From positions 8,389 to 72,388 of the forward strand of contig DIYP01000009.1 of NCBI GenBank assembly GCA_002427735.1: 64,000 nucleotides of DNA. The letters are read 5' to 3'. This document shows positions 35,209-45,132 of the stretch, one piece after another. The stretch's first letter is position 1. Each line of letters opens with the position of its first letter. A model generated the notes under the pieces. That model saw only the letters and a program-made list of their open reading frames with translations. It searched no databases and was not told where the DNA came from. This DNA comes from Flavobacteriales bacterium UBA6051. GTDB taxonomy: Bacteria > Bacteroidota > Bacteroidia > Flavobacteriales_D > Crocinitomicaceae. The position numbers and the translations under genes are program-made.

Positions 35209-36266
35209 CTGATTTTTCCAATCTCCACAGTTGGCTGTTCTGGGAGCTCTTCTGCTAGCAGCCAGCGACAGAAGACGATGGCTTCTTTGTACGTTGCTGT
35301 GCTCATCCAATTATCTACATCCATTTTCTCATGACTTAAGTAAATGGTATAACTTCCGTCTTCATTTTGTTTAGCCGTTCCACTGTTAATGCACACAGGG
35401 TAGTTCCTGTAATCCATAGATTGCATCAGAAAGTTCCAGGTCTGAATTCCCCAATAACAGCAATCTGGAGAGGTGAATGTGATTTTCATATATTCATCCT
35501 CTTCCAGCACAAAACGACCAAAACAGTAGGTGTTATCCACCGTTCCCCAGCCGCCTTGATCAGCTTCAAATGGAAAAGGTGGGAGAAAGTCATTTTTAGG
35601 AAATTCAACTGGCAATGGAGCAATCCAAGTAGATTGTTCAAAGAAAGTAGACATCACATCAATTCTTCTGGCTAATTCATCATCATTGAGTGGTTTTGCT
35701 GCGGATACAGGAGATACATTTTCAATTGTAAATTCACTTTCGCGACTATTGAATCTATCAAAGAAATATTCGCGTGTAAACATGTTGACCGCATCTGCCT
35801 CTAATTTAAATTCATTTTTCCCCTGAGGGTTTGAAGTGAGTTTAATTTGGAAGCCGCCGTCCTCTTCAAACTCTATATCGCGATGATTGATGCTATTGGA
35901 GACGCGTTCCACAATTTCTCCATTAGGTTCACCAGCATAAGTTGTAAAAGACAAATAACAGCTGTCAAAACGTTTTCCTCGAATAATGTATTCCTGATCA
36001 CCTCTGAGTTGCGTGAAGTAATAAACTGAATCCACATTGTCACCCAGCATCTTATGATTGTCATCTGCGAGTAACATGAATTGAGGTCTCAGTGGATCGT
36101 TGAAAAGGTAGAAGTCAATACTCGTGCGCATCAAATTGAACAAGTGATGATATCCATCAATGTGCCCTTGTTCATTGCTAATCTTGTCGGGATCAAGGAA
36201 AGTGCTGTCTGCATTTTTGATGACCTCTAGAAAACGATCGAGAGCCGCTTTACTCTTATAGCTCAT
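35205..36266 (-). CDS. DUF1214-domain protein
   Basis: A 353-residue protein without signal peptide. The C-terminal part has the DUF1214 pattern: GTVDNTYCFGRFVLEEDEYM, followed by CCYWGIQTWNFLMQSMDYR and a beta segment ending YTIYLSHE. DUF1214 proteins often occur with sulfotransferases and lipid-handling proteins; enzymatic function not known. It is the last of three tightly spaced genes with SCP2 and sulfotransferase (six bases after the latter), suggesting one lipid/steroid modification pathway. Confidence 0.82.
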   Translation of the reverse strand: MSYKSKAALDRFLEVIKNADSTFLDPDKISNEQGHIDGYHHLFNLMRTSIDFYLFNDPLRPQFMLLADDNHKMLGDNVDSVYYFTQLRGDQEYIIRGKRFDSCYLSFTTYAGEPNGEIVERVSNSINHRDIEFEEDGGFQIKLTSNPQGKNEFKLEADAVNMFTREYFFDRFNSRESEFTIENVSPVSAAKPLNDDELARRIDVMSTFFEQSTWIAPLPVEFPKNDFLPPFPFEADQGGWGTVDNTYCFGRFVLEEDEYMKITFTSPDCCYWGIQTWNFLMQSMDYRNYPVCINSGTAKQNEDGSYTIYLSHEKMDVDNWMSTATYKEAIVFCRWLLAEELPEQPTVEIGKIS

Positions 36267-36272
36267 TACTTA

Positions 36273-37523
36273 TTATTTTAAAGTTGAAAGAAAATCGTGG
36301 TATTGATGAAATTTTTCTCGAATACCTGTCTCGGTTAAACCAAAAGTCTCCAGCGAGTATATATGTGCGCCGTGTTTATCTTTTGGGTTTGCGTCTAGAA
36401 AACGCTGGAATTTTTGAATGGTGTCCTTTTCTAATTCCCAACCGAAGTGCTCATAGACGCGCTCTATTGTACCCACCTGATCTTGTACGAAATCCTCAAA
36501 TTTGAGGTCAATAATTTGATCCTCTTTATTGAGTCGCTTTCTATCTTCGAGAAAACGTTCAAAATACATGCTCCAGGTATTTTCTTGTTCCTTTCCTGTT
36601 CTTATTGGATCCTCAGTATCACTGTATAGAGAACGTACAGAGGTAATCAGACTTGCTGCGGAAGGAACTACCTTTTCAGGACTTCGATGCGTCATAATGA
36701 TTTTTGCATCCGGATAGACTTCAAATATTTCAGGAAGCCGCATGAGGTGAACAGGCGATTTTAATAGCCAGCGCTTTCCCATAACTCCTCCTGACTGGAG
36801 GTATTGCAAAAACCGTTTATGAAAGCGCATCGTTTTGAGTCTATCTGCCGAATGATCAAACCATTCCATGTAAGAAGGAATGTAAAGCGTAGCAGATGGT
36901 TGAAACGAATTAAAATCAAGGGCGTTGATTCCAATGCACTCCTGAGGAGAATCAGCCTCCATATGATGCTTTTTCTTAAAATCTGGCACGAGTTTAAATA
37001 GCTGCTCGAATTCTTTCCGTATTTGTTTCAATTGAGGATTATCTTCAAAAGTATCAGGTGTCGAAACTGGATAGGGGAGTAAGCATTCCCAAGACAACGG
37101 CGATCGATGATTAGGGTCTTCATGCATCATTGCATGAAGAATAGTAGTCCCGGTACGAGGCATACCAATGATAAATATGGGCTCCTTTATTTCTGTTTTT
37201 TCAATGGCTGGGTTTTGCGCAAGTACTTGCTCTACCTGCAATCTTCCAGTCAATGTCTTTTGATAAAGAATTCGTGCTGCCAACGCTCCAAAAGGATTTG
37301 GGTTCGCATCGCTTTTAACAGATTCGACGAGTCGATGTACACCTTCTGTTAGTTCTGGACTAAGTTCTCCCTTATATCCGGCTTTTCTTTTTGCTTTGCG
37401 AATGATCTTTTCTGCGTTCAGCTTAAATGGATCAAGACCAATTGCCTTCAACGTTCTTCCAATCCCATTAATGCGATTGAGTGTTGTGGAGCGTTGTATG
37501 TTAATGTCGTTTGAATTACTCAC
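36273..37523 (-). CDS. Sulfotransferase (PAPS-dependent type)
   Basis: A 416-residue protein of the bacterial sulfotransferase family. The 5'-phosphosulfate loop of the PAPS site is FIIGMPRTGTTILH (about 116-129), and the 3'-phosphate motif is MTHRSPEKVVPSAASLI. The motif YPDAKIIMTHR before it and WLLKSPVHLMRLPE are also typical. Such enzymes sulfate small hydroxyl compounds or lipids; the partner SCP2 gene, whose stop is one base away, suggests a lipid or sterol-like acceptor. Cytoplasmic or membrane-peripheral, no signal peptide. Confidence 0.9.
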   Translation of the reverse strand: MSNSNDINIQRSTTLNRINGIGRTLKAIGLDPFKLNAEKIIRKAKRKAGYKGELSPELTEGVHRLVESVKSDANPNPFGALAARILYQKTLTGRLQVEQVLAQNPAIEKTEIKEPIFIIGMPRTGTTILHAMMHEDPNHRSPLSWECLLPYPVSTPDTFEDNPQLKQIRKEFEQLFKLVPDFKKKHHMEADSPQECIGINALDFNSFQPSATLYIPSYMEWFDHSADRLKTMRFHKRFLQYLQSGGVMGKRWLLKSPVHLMRLPEIFEVYPDAKIIMTHRSPEKVVPSAASLITSVRSLYSDTEDPIRTGKEQENTWSMYFERFLEDRKRLNKEDQIIDLKFEDFVQDQVGTIERVYEHFGWELEKDTIQKFQRFLDANPKDKHGAHIYSLETFGLTETGIREKFHQYHDFLSTLK

Positions 37524-37524
37524 T

Positions 37525-37818
37525 TTACATCAATTGCTTTAGCTTTTGTGCAAGACCAATATCGCCTTTCACTTTCAATTTTCCGGTAAGTGTAGCGATC
37601 ATTGGTTTGATCTGCTTTTTCTGTAGCTTGACGTATGTATCGATACTCATTGTTACGGTACAGTTTGCTTCTACATCTTCCGTAGAGAGCACGTTTGCAT
37701 CACCAGACCCGTCAATAACCATGACTTTGTCGTCGAGTACAAACTTTAATTTTTTTCCAATTGGATCTATCTTTTGAATATTGTTGGCCAGTTCAGCTTT
37801 TATTTGTTCAAATTCCAT
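37525..37818 (-). CDS. SCP2 sterol-carrier domain protein
   Basis: A single SCP2 domain of 97 residues. The pattern LKFVLDDKVMVIDGSGD, then CTVTMSIDTYVKLQKKQIKP and LTGKLKVKGDIGLAQKLKQ is diagnostic for the family, which binds lipids in a hydrophobic tunnel. First gene of the operon with sulfotransferase and DUF1214. It likely presents a hydrophobic acceptor to the sulfotransferase; this is inference from gene order. Confidence 0.9.
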   Translation of the reverse strand: MEFEQIKAELANNIQKIDPIGKKLKFVLDDKVMVIDGSGDANVLSTEDVEANCTVTMSIDTYVKLQKKQIKPMIATLTGKLKVKGDIGLAQKLKQLM

Positions 37819-37998
37819 ATGTATTTAACTATTTTGGAGAGGTGTCTAAAGGTGAATTTTTCTTTCTAAACTATTAAATATTATGTGTTAAACAAATAAT
37901 CCTTCTTCAATAACACTTAATCAAAAAAAGACAACGCCTATTCAGATACTATAATAATTGCATTCGTGACCACGGATATTTGAATTAAAATCTATGGT

Positions 37999-40900
37999 AT
38001 GAAGCAAGCAACATCACTCTTTACATTCTTCTATTTCGCGCTATTCTTTCTGTGGTTGACTTCTTGTGGTCAAACTAAACCAGAAATGATTCAGGTAAAT
38101 CCGGAATTCAGTGAGTATATCTCTGGATATACCTCTGGAATGATTCATCGTGAAGATGTTATTCGCATTGAACTTTCGGAAAATGTTCCTGACATAGAAA
38201 AAATGTCACAAAGTGAGTTGAATAAATTGGTAGCAATTGAACCAGCAATTGAAGGAGATTTGATTGCCGTTGATGGACGACAGTTGGAGTTTGTTCCTGA
38301 AGAATTGCTGCCAACGAATCAGTTGTTTACGGTTCGATTTGAACTCGACAAACTCGCTGATGTTAAAAAAGGTTTCGAAGAGTTTGCTTTTCAGTTTTCA
38401 ACGTTTGAACAGACAATGGAAGTGTACATTGATGGCCTTAGAAATTACCGAAGCTATCTGCTCGATTACCAAAAACTAGAAGGTAAAATTGTAACGACGG
38501 ATCTAGAGGATACTTCGCTAATCAGACAGGCTATTTCATTCACATTAAATGGTAAAGAACTTGATTTTTCATTACGCCCAGATAGTTATGATAATGACAT
38601 ACATTTTAGGGTGGATAGTATCCAACGTCTGGCAAATGAACAAACGATCCATGTCCGTTGGAATGGTAAAGTAATTAATTCATTTTCGAAGGGGAGTAAA
38701 GAGATAACCGTATCTGGACTTGGCGATTTTTCCATTAGTGATGTTGCTTTAATTGAGGAAGAAGATCAACGCGTGGAGCTTACTTTTACCGAACCACTTC
38801 AGCAAGGCCAGAATTTACATGGTATTGTCACGCTTGAAGGAATCAATGAACTTTCCTATAAAATCAATCGCAATGTAGTGACGGTTTTTCTTCCCAATCG
38901 ATTTGTAGGGGAAAAGAAGTTAAAGGTTACTTCTGGAATTCAAAACATAGGCGGTTATAAAATGAATGAGAGTTATGAGGAGACACTCGTTTTTCATGAG
39001 CCATACCCGATGGTGCGCATCAAGGGCAGTGGATCGATTTTGCCCAATTCTCAAGGTCTAATTTTCCCCTTTGAGGCTATTGCTTTGAATGCTGTTGATG
39101 TCCGAGTGATTCGAATATTTGAAAAGAATGTGCATCATTTTTTACAGGTTAATGAATTAGACGGCGATGATGAACTGACGCGTTTCGGAGAGGTTGTTGC
39201 CGAAAAAAAAGTTGACTTAAATACCGACAAAAGAAAAAATCTCAAGCAATGGAATACACATGTGCTTGATTTAGAAAAGCTGATAAAAACGCAACCTGGA
39301 GCAATTTATCAGGTCGCAATAAAGTTTAATAGGCAATATGCCATTTGTGATTGTGGCGAAGATGAAGACAGGGAAGAAGTCGAATCAGACGATTCAGAGG
39401 AAGAGTTTATTGTAGAGGATTTCCGTTATTGGACAGATTGGAATGCCAATGAGGAGCACTGGCACACTTATGGTTTTGATGGGTATTCTACATGGAGTTA
39501 CCGCTCAAATGATGATGAAACACCCTGCGAGAGTTCTTATTATTACGGAAGAGCTGTTAAACGAAACATTCTAGCATCCAACATTGGTATAATTTTTAAG
39601 TTGGATGAGGATAAAACCGCCAACGTCGTATTGTCCAACATGGTAACTACTCAACCCATGGCGAATGCGCAGGTAGCTTTTTATGATTATAACCGCAAGT
39701 TAATTGCTTCAGGACGCAGTGATAGTCAAGGGATGCTCAAGATCAAATTGGGGAATAAGCCTTTTCTGATGATCGCCAAGAAAGGAACGCAGCGTGGATA
39801 TATGAAGTTGAATGATGGTCATGTCAACTCTTTAAGCAAATTCGATGTTGAAGGGGAAGTGGTTCAAAAAGGGATTAAAGGTTTCCTTTATGCTGAGCGC
39901 GGAGTATGGCGACCGGGAGATTCGTTGTATATCAATTTTATGCTTCAGGATAAGTACAATAAGTTTCCTAAAAATCATCCCGTTCACTTTGAGTTCGTTG
40001 ATCCTAATGGAGGTATTATCTATGAAGTAAGTAAGGTGAAAAATGTGAACGGTGTATACGACTTTCGCACGGCGACTTCAACTGATGCGAGTACGGGAAA
40101 TTATAGAGCGCATGTCCGTGTGGGGAATAAGACGTACTCCAAGACATTCAAAGTTGAAACGGTTAAGCCCAATCGCCTGAAGGTATCTCTCGATGTAAAT
40201 TTTGGTGATAATGCTGATTCATGTCAACTGACCGCTAAATGGCTACATGGGGCCAGTGGAAAAGGCTTAAAAGCTGATGTGCAAATGTTTTTGTCTCCCA
40301 TGAAGACTTCGTTCAAAGGTTTTGAGCGATATAATTTTGATTCACCAGTTCGCAACGGTGGGACTTATCGAAAAACAGTCTTTAATGGCAAACTAGATAA
40401 TTTAGGACAAGCACTTTTTGCGAGCAAAACGGCAACCGTACAAGATGCTTCTGGAAAGCTACAAGCGCGTTACATTACAAAGGTTTTTGAAAAAGGTGGA
40501 GATTTTAGCATTGATAGAAAAGTCAGTAGTTTTTCTCCTTATTCAACTTATGTTGGGATGCGCATGCCTAGCACGTCGATTTATGATAATACGCTGGAGA
40601 CTGATAAACGCCATCGCTTTGACGTAGTTTCAGTAAATGCGAATGGTAAGGCTGTGTCAAACAAATCACTAGAGGTACGCATTTATCAGCTGGATTGGAA
40701 CTGGTGGTACGACGGTGATGAAGACTTTGCAACATTCACAGCGCGAAATGGTGCAATTCTCATAAAGGACACAACTATTCTAACAAAAAAGGGGAGAAGT
40801 AGGTTCTTTTTCCATGCTACCTCGGCAGATTATGGGAAATACTTAATCACAGTAACAGATTTGAAAGGGGGACACCAAACGGGCGAAATCATTCATGTCG

Positions 40901-43590
40901 ATTGGCCTTATTGGAGTCGAGCAAACAGAAGTGACAATGAAGCTGCCACAATGCTGACATTTGCTACAGATAAAGAGAAGTATACAAAGGGAGAACAAAT
41001 CAAGTTGAGTTTTCCATCGCCCTCTGCGGGTAGAGCTTTAGTTTCAGTTGAGACGAGTGAGCGCGTCATTCAAAAGTTTTGGGTAGAAACAAAGAAAGGA
41101 GAAACAACCTATTCATTCCCTGCGACCGCAGAGATGAGTCCAAACGTGTATTTGCATGTCACATTGGTACAACCGCATCACGCTACTAAAAATGATCTGC
41201 CCATTCGCATGTACGGTGTATTGCCTATTGAGGTCGATGACCCTAATACTCATTTACATCCTGTGATCGCCATGCGCGACAAAATTAGACCTGAGTCCAA
41301 AACGAGTATTACTGTTCGAGAGCAACATGGGAAAAAGATGACGTACACCCTGGCAATCGTAGATGACGGATTATTGGACCTAACCCATTTTCAAACACCG
41401 GAACCATGGAATACTTTTTATGCCCGAGAAGCATTGGGAGTAAAAACCTGGGATATGTACAATGATGTAATTGGAGCATACACTGGAAGTTTAGATCATT
41501 TACTGAGTATTGGTGGTGATGGTTCCGCTATTGTAGGAAATGGTCCTAAGGCCAATCGTTTTAAGCCGATGGTAAGATTTCTCGGCCCTTTTGAGTTGCC
41601 CGCTGGCGGTTCACAGAAGCATTCAGTAGATATTCCAAACTATGTAGGTTCAGTGCGGGTTATGGTTGTTGCCAGAGATGAAGAAGCTTATGGCCGAACA
41701 CAGAAAACTGTCGTGGTTAAGAAACCGCTAATGGTTTTGGCTACAGTTCCCAGAGTGCTTGGCCCTGGCGAAAATTTTGCATTACCTGTTGATGTTTTTG
41801 CCTTAGAGAAGTTCGTGAAAAATGTGAAAGTTCGGATCGAGGTGAATGATATGTTCAAATTGGATGATAAAGAGACCAAATCCATTCAATTTGCTACCGA
41901 AGGTGATGAGGTTTTAAATTTCAATTTAGTTACCAAGGAAAGGGTTGGAGTCGGTAAAATTAAGGTAATCGCTCAATCAGGGAAAGAGATCGCTACACAG
42001 GAAATAGAAATCAATATTCGTCCGTCAAACCCAATCTCTTTTGAGGCTAAAGATTTCACGCTTGAACCTGGAGAATCAATTGATCAGACATTGATTATGG
42101 ACGGTGTTAGGGGAACTAATCTTGGAACAATTGAGATTTCTACAGCGCCTACAATCAATTTGGAACAACGTTTGGGATACCTTATCAATTATCCTCATGG
42201 TTGCGTAGAACAAACAACGAGCGCTGCATTTCCTCAACTCTATTTAAGCACATTGTCAACACTAAAAGACAAGGAGAAAAAAGAAGTAACGACTCATGTT
42301 AAGGCAGCAATCAACCGTTTAAAGTTGTTTCAGACTTCGGAGGGAGGTTTTTCTTATTGGCCAGGTGAAAGTGATGAAAACGAATGGGGGACGAATTACG
42401 CCGGACATTTTATTCTCGAGGCAGAGCTCCAGGGATATCGTTTGCCGTCTAGAATGAAGTCCAATTGGGTGCGTTATCAGGGCAGTTGCGCCAGGAATTG
42501 GAGCATATCAAAACATTCCGAAAAACGCTACAAAGAAGGACAGCAATTGACCCAGGCTTATCGATTATACTTATTGGCGCTCAGTAAAAATCCAGAAGTT
42601 GGAGCCATGAATCGTCTGCGTGAAGAACGCAGTTTATGCACAGCTGCTAAATGGAGATTGGCGAGTGCGTATGCCATGATTGGTCAGAAAGAAGTTGCTC
42701 AAAAGCTGGTGCAAGGCTTGGATACAAAAGTTGAAAGCTATAAAGAGTTATCCGGCTCCTTTGGTTCTGATTTACGAGATAAGGCAATTATACTTGAAGC
42801 TCAAGGGATATTGGGACAGAAAGAAGCAGGGTATGAATCGTTGAAATACTTGTCTGCAGAGCTTCGATCTAAACGCTGGATGAGCACACAGGAAACGGCT
42901 TATTGTCTTTTATCGATTGCCAGTTACTGCAAGGTAAAGGGAGACAAATCAGAAGGTAAGATCGCTTATACGATTGATAATAAATCAAAACGAACAGCGC
43001 AGATATCAAGCAAAGCAACGCGCATAAATGTAGTTGAAAAAACAGGAAAAGAGTCGCGCACAGTTGAGCTTGAGAATAAAGGCGATGCCTTACTATTTGT
43101 TTCGGTTGTCACACAGCATGTCCCAAAGAAAGGAAAGGAACGTAAGAAGTCGTTTAAGTTGAATATGACGGTGAGCTATACGGACATGGATGGGAAACCT
43201 ATTAACGAGCGAAAGCTGGCACAGGGAACAGAGTTTATTGCAGAAGTTGTTATAACTAACCCTAGTAAATCGAGGGCATACAAAGAAATGGCGCTCAATC
43301 AGATTTTTGCCAGTGGTTGGGAGATTCATAACTCAAGACTTTTTGGAAATGCCGGTGCACAAAGCTCAGCACGATATAAAGACATTCGTGATGATAGGGT
43401 ATTGAGCTATTATTCATTGGCACCAGGCGAAACCAAACACATTAGAATTGTCCTAAACGCAACTTATCAGGGAAGGTTTTATCTGCCTTCAGTCTACTCG
43501 GAAGCTATGTATGATCATACGATTCGTGCACTTGTCCCTGGGCATTGGGTAGAAGTAATTTCCGAAGATGAACAACTAAAAAACGTGTAG
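37999..43590 (+). CDS. Alpha-2-macroglobulin family lipoprotein with thioester
   Basis: A very long (1863 aa) lipoprotein (lipobox LTSC, Cys23) of the bacterial A2M family, which traps foreign proteases in the periplasm. Order: N-terminal macroglobulin-like domains; MG domains with FLYAERGVWRPGDSLYINF (about 630-650); an A2M central region with TYTLAIVDDGLLDLTHF and FLGPFELPAGGSQKHSVDIP; the thioester site GCVEQ with Cys1402 and Gln1405; the helical toroid (GGFSYWPGESDENEWGTNY); and a C-terminal receptor-like beta domain. An acidic stretch at about 452-475 follows CDCGED and may be a loop specific to this lineage. In many bacteria A2M is paired with PBP1C, as here with pbpC about 5.4 kb downstream. 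Confidence 0.93.
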   Translation: MKQATSLFTFFYFALFFLWLTSCGQTKPEMIQVNPEFSEYISGYTSGMIHREDVIRIELSENVPDIEKMSQSELNKLVAIEPAIEGDLIAVDGRQLEFVPEELLPTNQLFTVRFELDKLADVKKGFEEFAFQFSTFEQTMEVYIDGLRNYRSYLLDYQKLEGKIVTTDLEDTSLIRQAISFTLNGKELDFSLRPDSYDNDIHFRVDSIQRLANEQTIHVRWNGKVINSFSKGSKEITVSGLGDFSISDVALIEEEDQRVELTFTEPLQQGQNLHGIVTLEGINELSYKINRNVVTVFLPNRFVGEKKLKVTSGIQNIGGYKMNESYEETLVFHEPYPMVRIKGSGSILPNSQGLIFPFEAIALNAVDVRVIRIFEKNVHHFLQVNELDGDDELTRFGEVVAEKKVDLNTDKRKNLKQWNTHVLDLEKLIKTQPGAIYQVAIKFNRQYAICDCGEDEDREEVESDDSEEEFIVEDFRYWTDWNANEEHWHTYGFDGYSTWSYRSNDDETPCESSYYYGRAVKRNILASNIGIIFKLDEDKTANVVLSNMVTTQPMANAQVAFYDYNRKLIASGRSDSQGMLKIKLGNKPFLMIAKKGTQRGYMKLNDGHVNSLSKFDVEGEVVQKGIKGFLYAERGVWRPGDSLYINFMLQDKYNKFPKNHPVHFEFVDPNGGIIYEVSKVKNVNGVYDFRTATSTDASTGNYRAHVRVGNKTYSKTFKVETVKPNRLKVSLDVNFGDNADSCQLTAKWLHGASGKGLKADVQMFLSPMKTSFKGFERYNFDSPVRNGGTYRKTVFNGKLDNLGQALFASKTATVQDASGKLQARYITKVFEKGGDFSIDRKVSSFSPYSTYVGMRMPSTSIYDNTLETDKRHRFDVVSVNANGKAVSNKSLEVRIYQLDWNWWYDGDEDFATFTARNGAILIKDTTILTKKGRSRFFFHATSADYGKYLITVTDLKGGHQTGEIIHVDWPYWSRANRSDNEAATMLTFATDKEKYTKGEQIKLSFPSPSAGRALVSVETSERVIQKFWVETKKGETTYSFPATAEMSPNVYLHVTLVQPHHATKNDLPIRMYGVLPIEVDDPNTHLHPVIAMRDKIRPESKTSITVREQHGKKMTYTLAIVDDGLLDLTHFQTPEPWNTFYAREALGVKTWDMYNDVIGAYTGSLDHLLSIGGDGSAIVGNGPKANRFKPMVRFLGPFELPAGGSQKHSVDIPNYVGSVRVMVVARDEEAYGRTQKTVVVKKPLMVLATVPRVLGPGENFALPVDVFALEKFVKNVKVRIEVNDMFKLDDKETKSIQFATEGDEVLNFNLVTKERVGVGKIKVIAQSGKEIATQEIEINIRPSNPISFEAKDFTLEPGESIDQTLIMDGVRGTNLGTIEISTAPTINLEQRLGYLINYPHGCVEQTTSAAFPQLYLSTLSTLKDKEKKEVTTHVKAAINRLKLFQTSEGGFSYWPGESDENEWGTNYAGHFILEAELQGYRLPSRMKSNWVRYQGSCARNWSISKHSEKRYKEGQQLTQAYRLYLLALSKNPEVGAMNRLREERSLCTAAKWRLASAYAMIGQKEVAQKLVQGLDTKVESYKELSGSFGSDLRDKAIILEAQGILGQKEAGYESLKYLSAELRSKRWMSTQETAYCLLSIASYCKVKGDKSEGKIAYTIDNKSKRTAQISSKATRINVVEKTGKESRTVELENKGDALLFVSVVTQHVPKKGKERKKSFKLNMTVSYTDMDGKPINERKLAQGTEFIAEVVITNPSKSRAYKEMALNQIFASGWEIHNSRLFGNAGAQSSARYKDIRDDRVLSYYSLAPGETKHIRIVLNATYQGRFYLPSVYSEAMYDHTIRALVPGHWVEVISEDEQLKNV

Positions 43591-43591
43591 T

Positions 43592-44395
43592 ATGAATGAA
43601 ATTGCAAAGCCACTGGAAAGAAGCTTATTGCGTCAAAAAATTGGACGAGAGTATCATATTTTCAAACGTCGAGTGGATTGGATGACTAATCAGCAAAAAT
43701 GGGCACTGGAAAAAGGAGAGTTATTAAGTCGGCAAGTTGTATTCAAGCACAAGTCATTTATTATGCGTCCTTTGAAGGACGTTGAAATGTACCTACAAGA
43801 AAATAAGCGTACTAATCTAAGTATAGCTATTGAACAACTGCACAATTCTATTATTCGGCCGGGTGAAACATTTTCTATTTGGCGTTTGGTAGGCAGACCG
43901 ACAAAGCGCAAAGGTTATTTAGAAGGTTTAATATTGAATCAGGGAGCGATCGGAAAAGACGTAGGTGGAGGACTCTGTCAACTAGGGAATTTACTATTCT
44001 GGATTTTTGCTCATAGTCCATTAACCATTACGGAACGATACCGGCACGGGTATGATGTATTTCCAGATGTCAATCGAAAAATACCTTTTGGGGCAGGGGC
44101 AACGTTAGCGTATAATCATGTTGACCTTCAAGTAAAAAATGAAACCGAATTCTCATTCCAACTGAAGTTATGGCTGGATAAGACTCATCTTCACGGCGAA
44201 TTGTTATGTGATAAATCCTTAGAGTCAACCTATGAAGTAGTTGAGCGGAATCACATTATTCAACAACAGCTCTGGGGCGGTTACTCGAGGCACAATCAAA
44301 TTGTGCAAATTGAACATAGGAAGTCAGGTCAAGCACAAGAAAAACTGCTTGTAGAAAACCATGCCATCATGATGTATGACCCATTTCTGGAATGA
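43592..44395 (+). CDS. VanW family protein
   Basis: A 267-residue protein without clear signal peptide, beginning one base after the A2M stop. The VanW core is obvious: RPGETFSIWRLVGRPTKRKGY, GAIGKDVGGGLCQLGNLLFW and FGAGATLAYNHVDLQVKNET. VanW occurs as an accessory gene in glycopeptide resistance clusters, but in Bacteroidota it is chromosomal and its function is unknown; no van ligase genes are present here. Co-transcription with A2M is very likely. Confidence 0.9.
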   Translation: MNEIAKPLERSLLRQKIGREYHIFKRRVDWMTNQQKWALEKGELLSRQVVFKHKSFIMRPLKDVEMYLQENKRTNLSIAIEQLHNSIIRPGETFSIWRLVGRPTKRKGYLEGLILNQGAIGKDVGGGLCQLGNLLFWIFAHSPLTITERYRHGYDVFPDVNRKIPFGAGATLAYNHVDLQVKNETEFSFQLKLWLDKTHLHGELLCDKSLESTYEVVERNHIIQQQLWGGYSRHNQIVQIEHRKSGQAQEKLLVENHAIMMYDPFLE

Positions 44396-44404
44396 ATACA
44401 GCCT

Positions 44405-45067
44405 TTATTTATCGTAAGTGAGATTAAGCGTTACGGTTACTTCGTCTGTTACAACTGCTTCTTTTTGAACATTGTCACGCAATGGGAAATCAAGTGTATT
44501 GAATACAAAGTCACCCTTCACAGTTACATTTTCTTCTGACGATGTAACTGAAAGTGGAGCTTCGATCTTTTCTGAATGATCTTGAATGGTAAGAGTCATT
44601 GTCACAGTATAGTTATTCTCAGCATCACCTTCCAGTTTTTCGAACTTATCAAAGGTTAGTTCAGATTCAGGATAGTCTTTTGTATTGAAAATTCCTTCCC
44701 CTTTTTCTTCTGAGAATTTGAACGTTGCCATATCGAAAATTAAATTTCCGCTTGATGCTTCCCCATTTGTCGTTGTCATTTCACCTCGAACAGGAGTTAC
44801 GTCACCATTCATATTGATTTGCATTGGTCCCAATTCCACATCCATCATGGCTCCCATAAACTTCACTTGTTTCTTTGTGGCTTTCTGATCTAGAAATCGC
44901 TTCCATGTAACTTCACTGCCCTCAGCATCAAGCGACATTTCAGCGATAATGTCTTCCGGAGCAGAAGCTTCTTGCGAAGCTTCACCACTATTTGAAGAGG
45001 AGGAAGAAGTCGATTCAGATCCACAAGCAAACAATAAAAGTGCAAATGAAAGGTAAAGATATTTCAT
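44405..45067 (-). CDS. YceI-like lipoprotein
   Basis: A 220-residue lipoprotein. The start chosen (ATG complementary to 45065-45067) gives a short signal with lipobox LFAC; upstream starts would add a polar stretch. A Ser-rich linker follows (GSESTSSSSSNSGEAS). The body is a YceI-type lipocalin fold: SEVTWKRFL, GEGIFNTKDYPESELTFDKF and NYTVTMTLTIQDHSEKIEAP. YceI domains bind long isoprenoids or similar lipids. It is convergent with the VanW gene, ten bases apart, and reads with the two-component genes but after a 65-base gap. Confidence 0.85.
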   Translation of the reverse strand: MKYLYLSFALLLFACGSESTSSSSSNSGEASQEASAPEDIIAEMSLDAEGSEVTWKRFLDQKATKKQVKFMGAMMDVELGPMQINMNGDVTPVRGEMTTTNGEASSGNLIFDMATFKFSEEKGEGIFNTKDYPESELTFDKFEKLEGDAENNYTVTMTLTIQDHSEKIEAPLSVTSSEENVTVKGDFVFNTLDFPLRDNVQKEAVVTDEVTVTLNLTYDK

Positions 45068-45132
45068 AGTAGTAAGTTTTTGGTTGAAGGAAAAATACAA
45101 AGAATATCCAAGAAAGCAACGCGTTTTCAGAA

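Noticed and set aside
43592..44395. VanW gene as sign of a vancomycin-resistance cluster
   Set aside because: No D-Ala-D-Lac ligase, VanX, VanH or VanRS-type genes nearby; the two-component system is a LytTR type.
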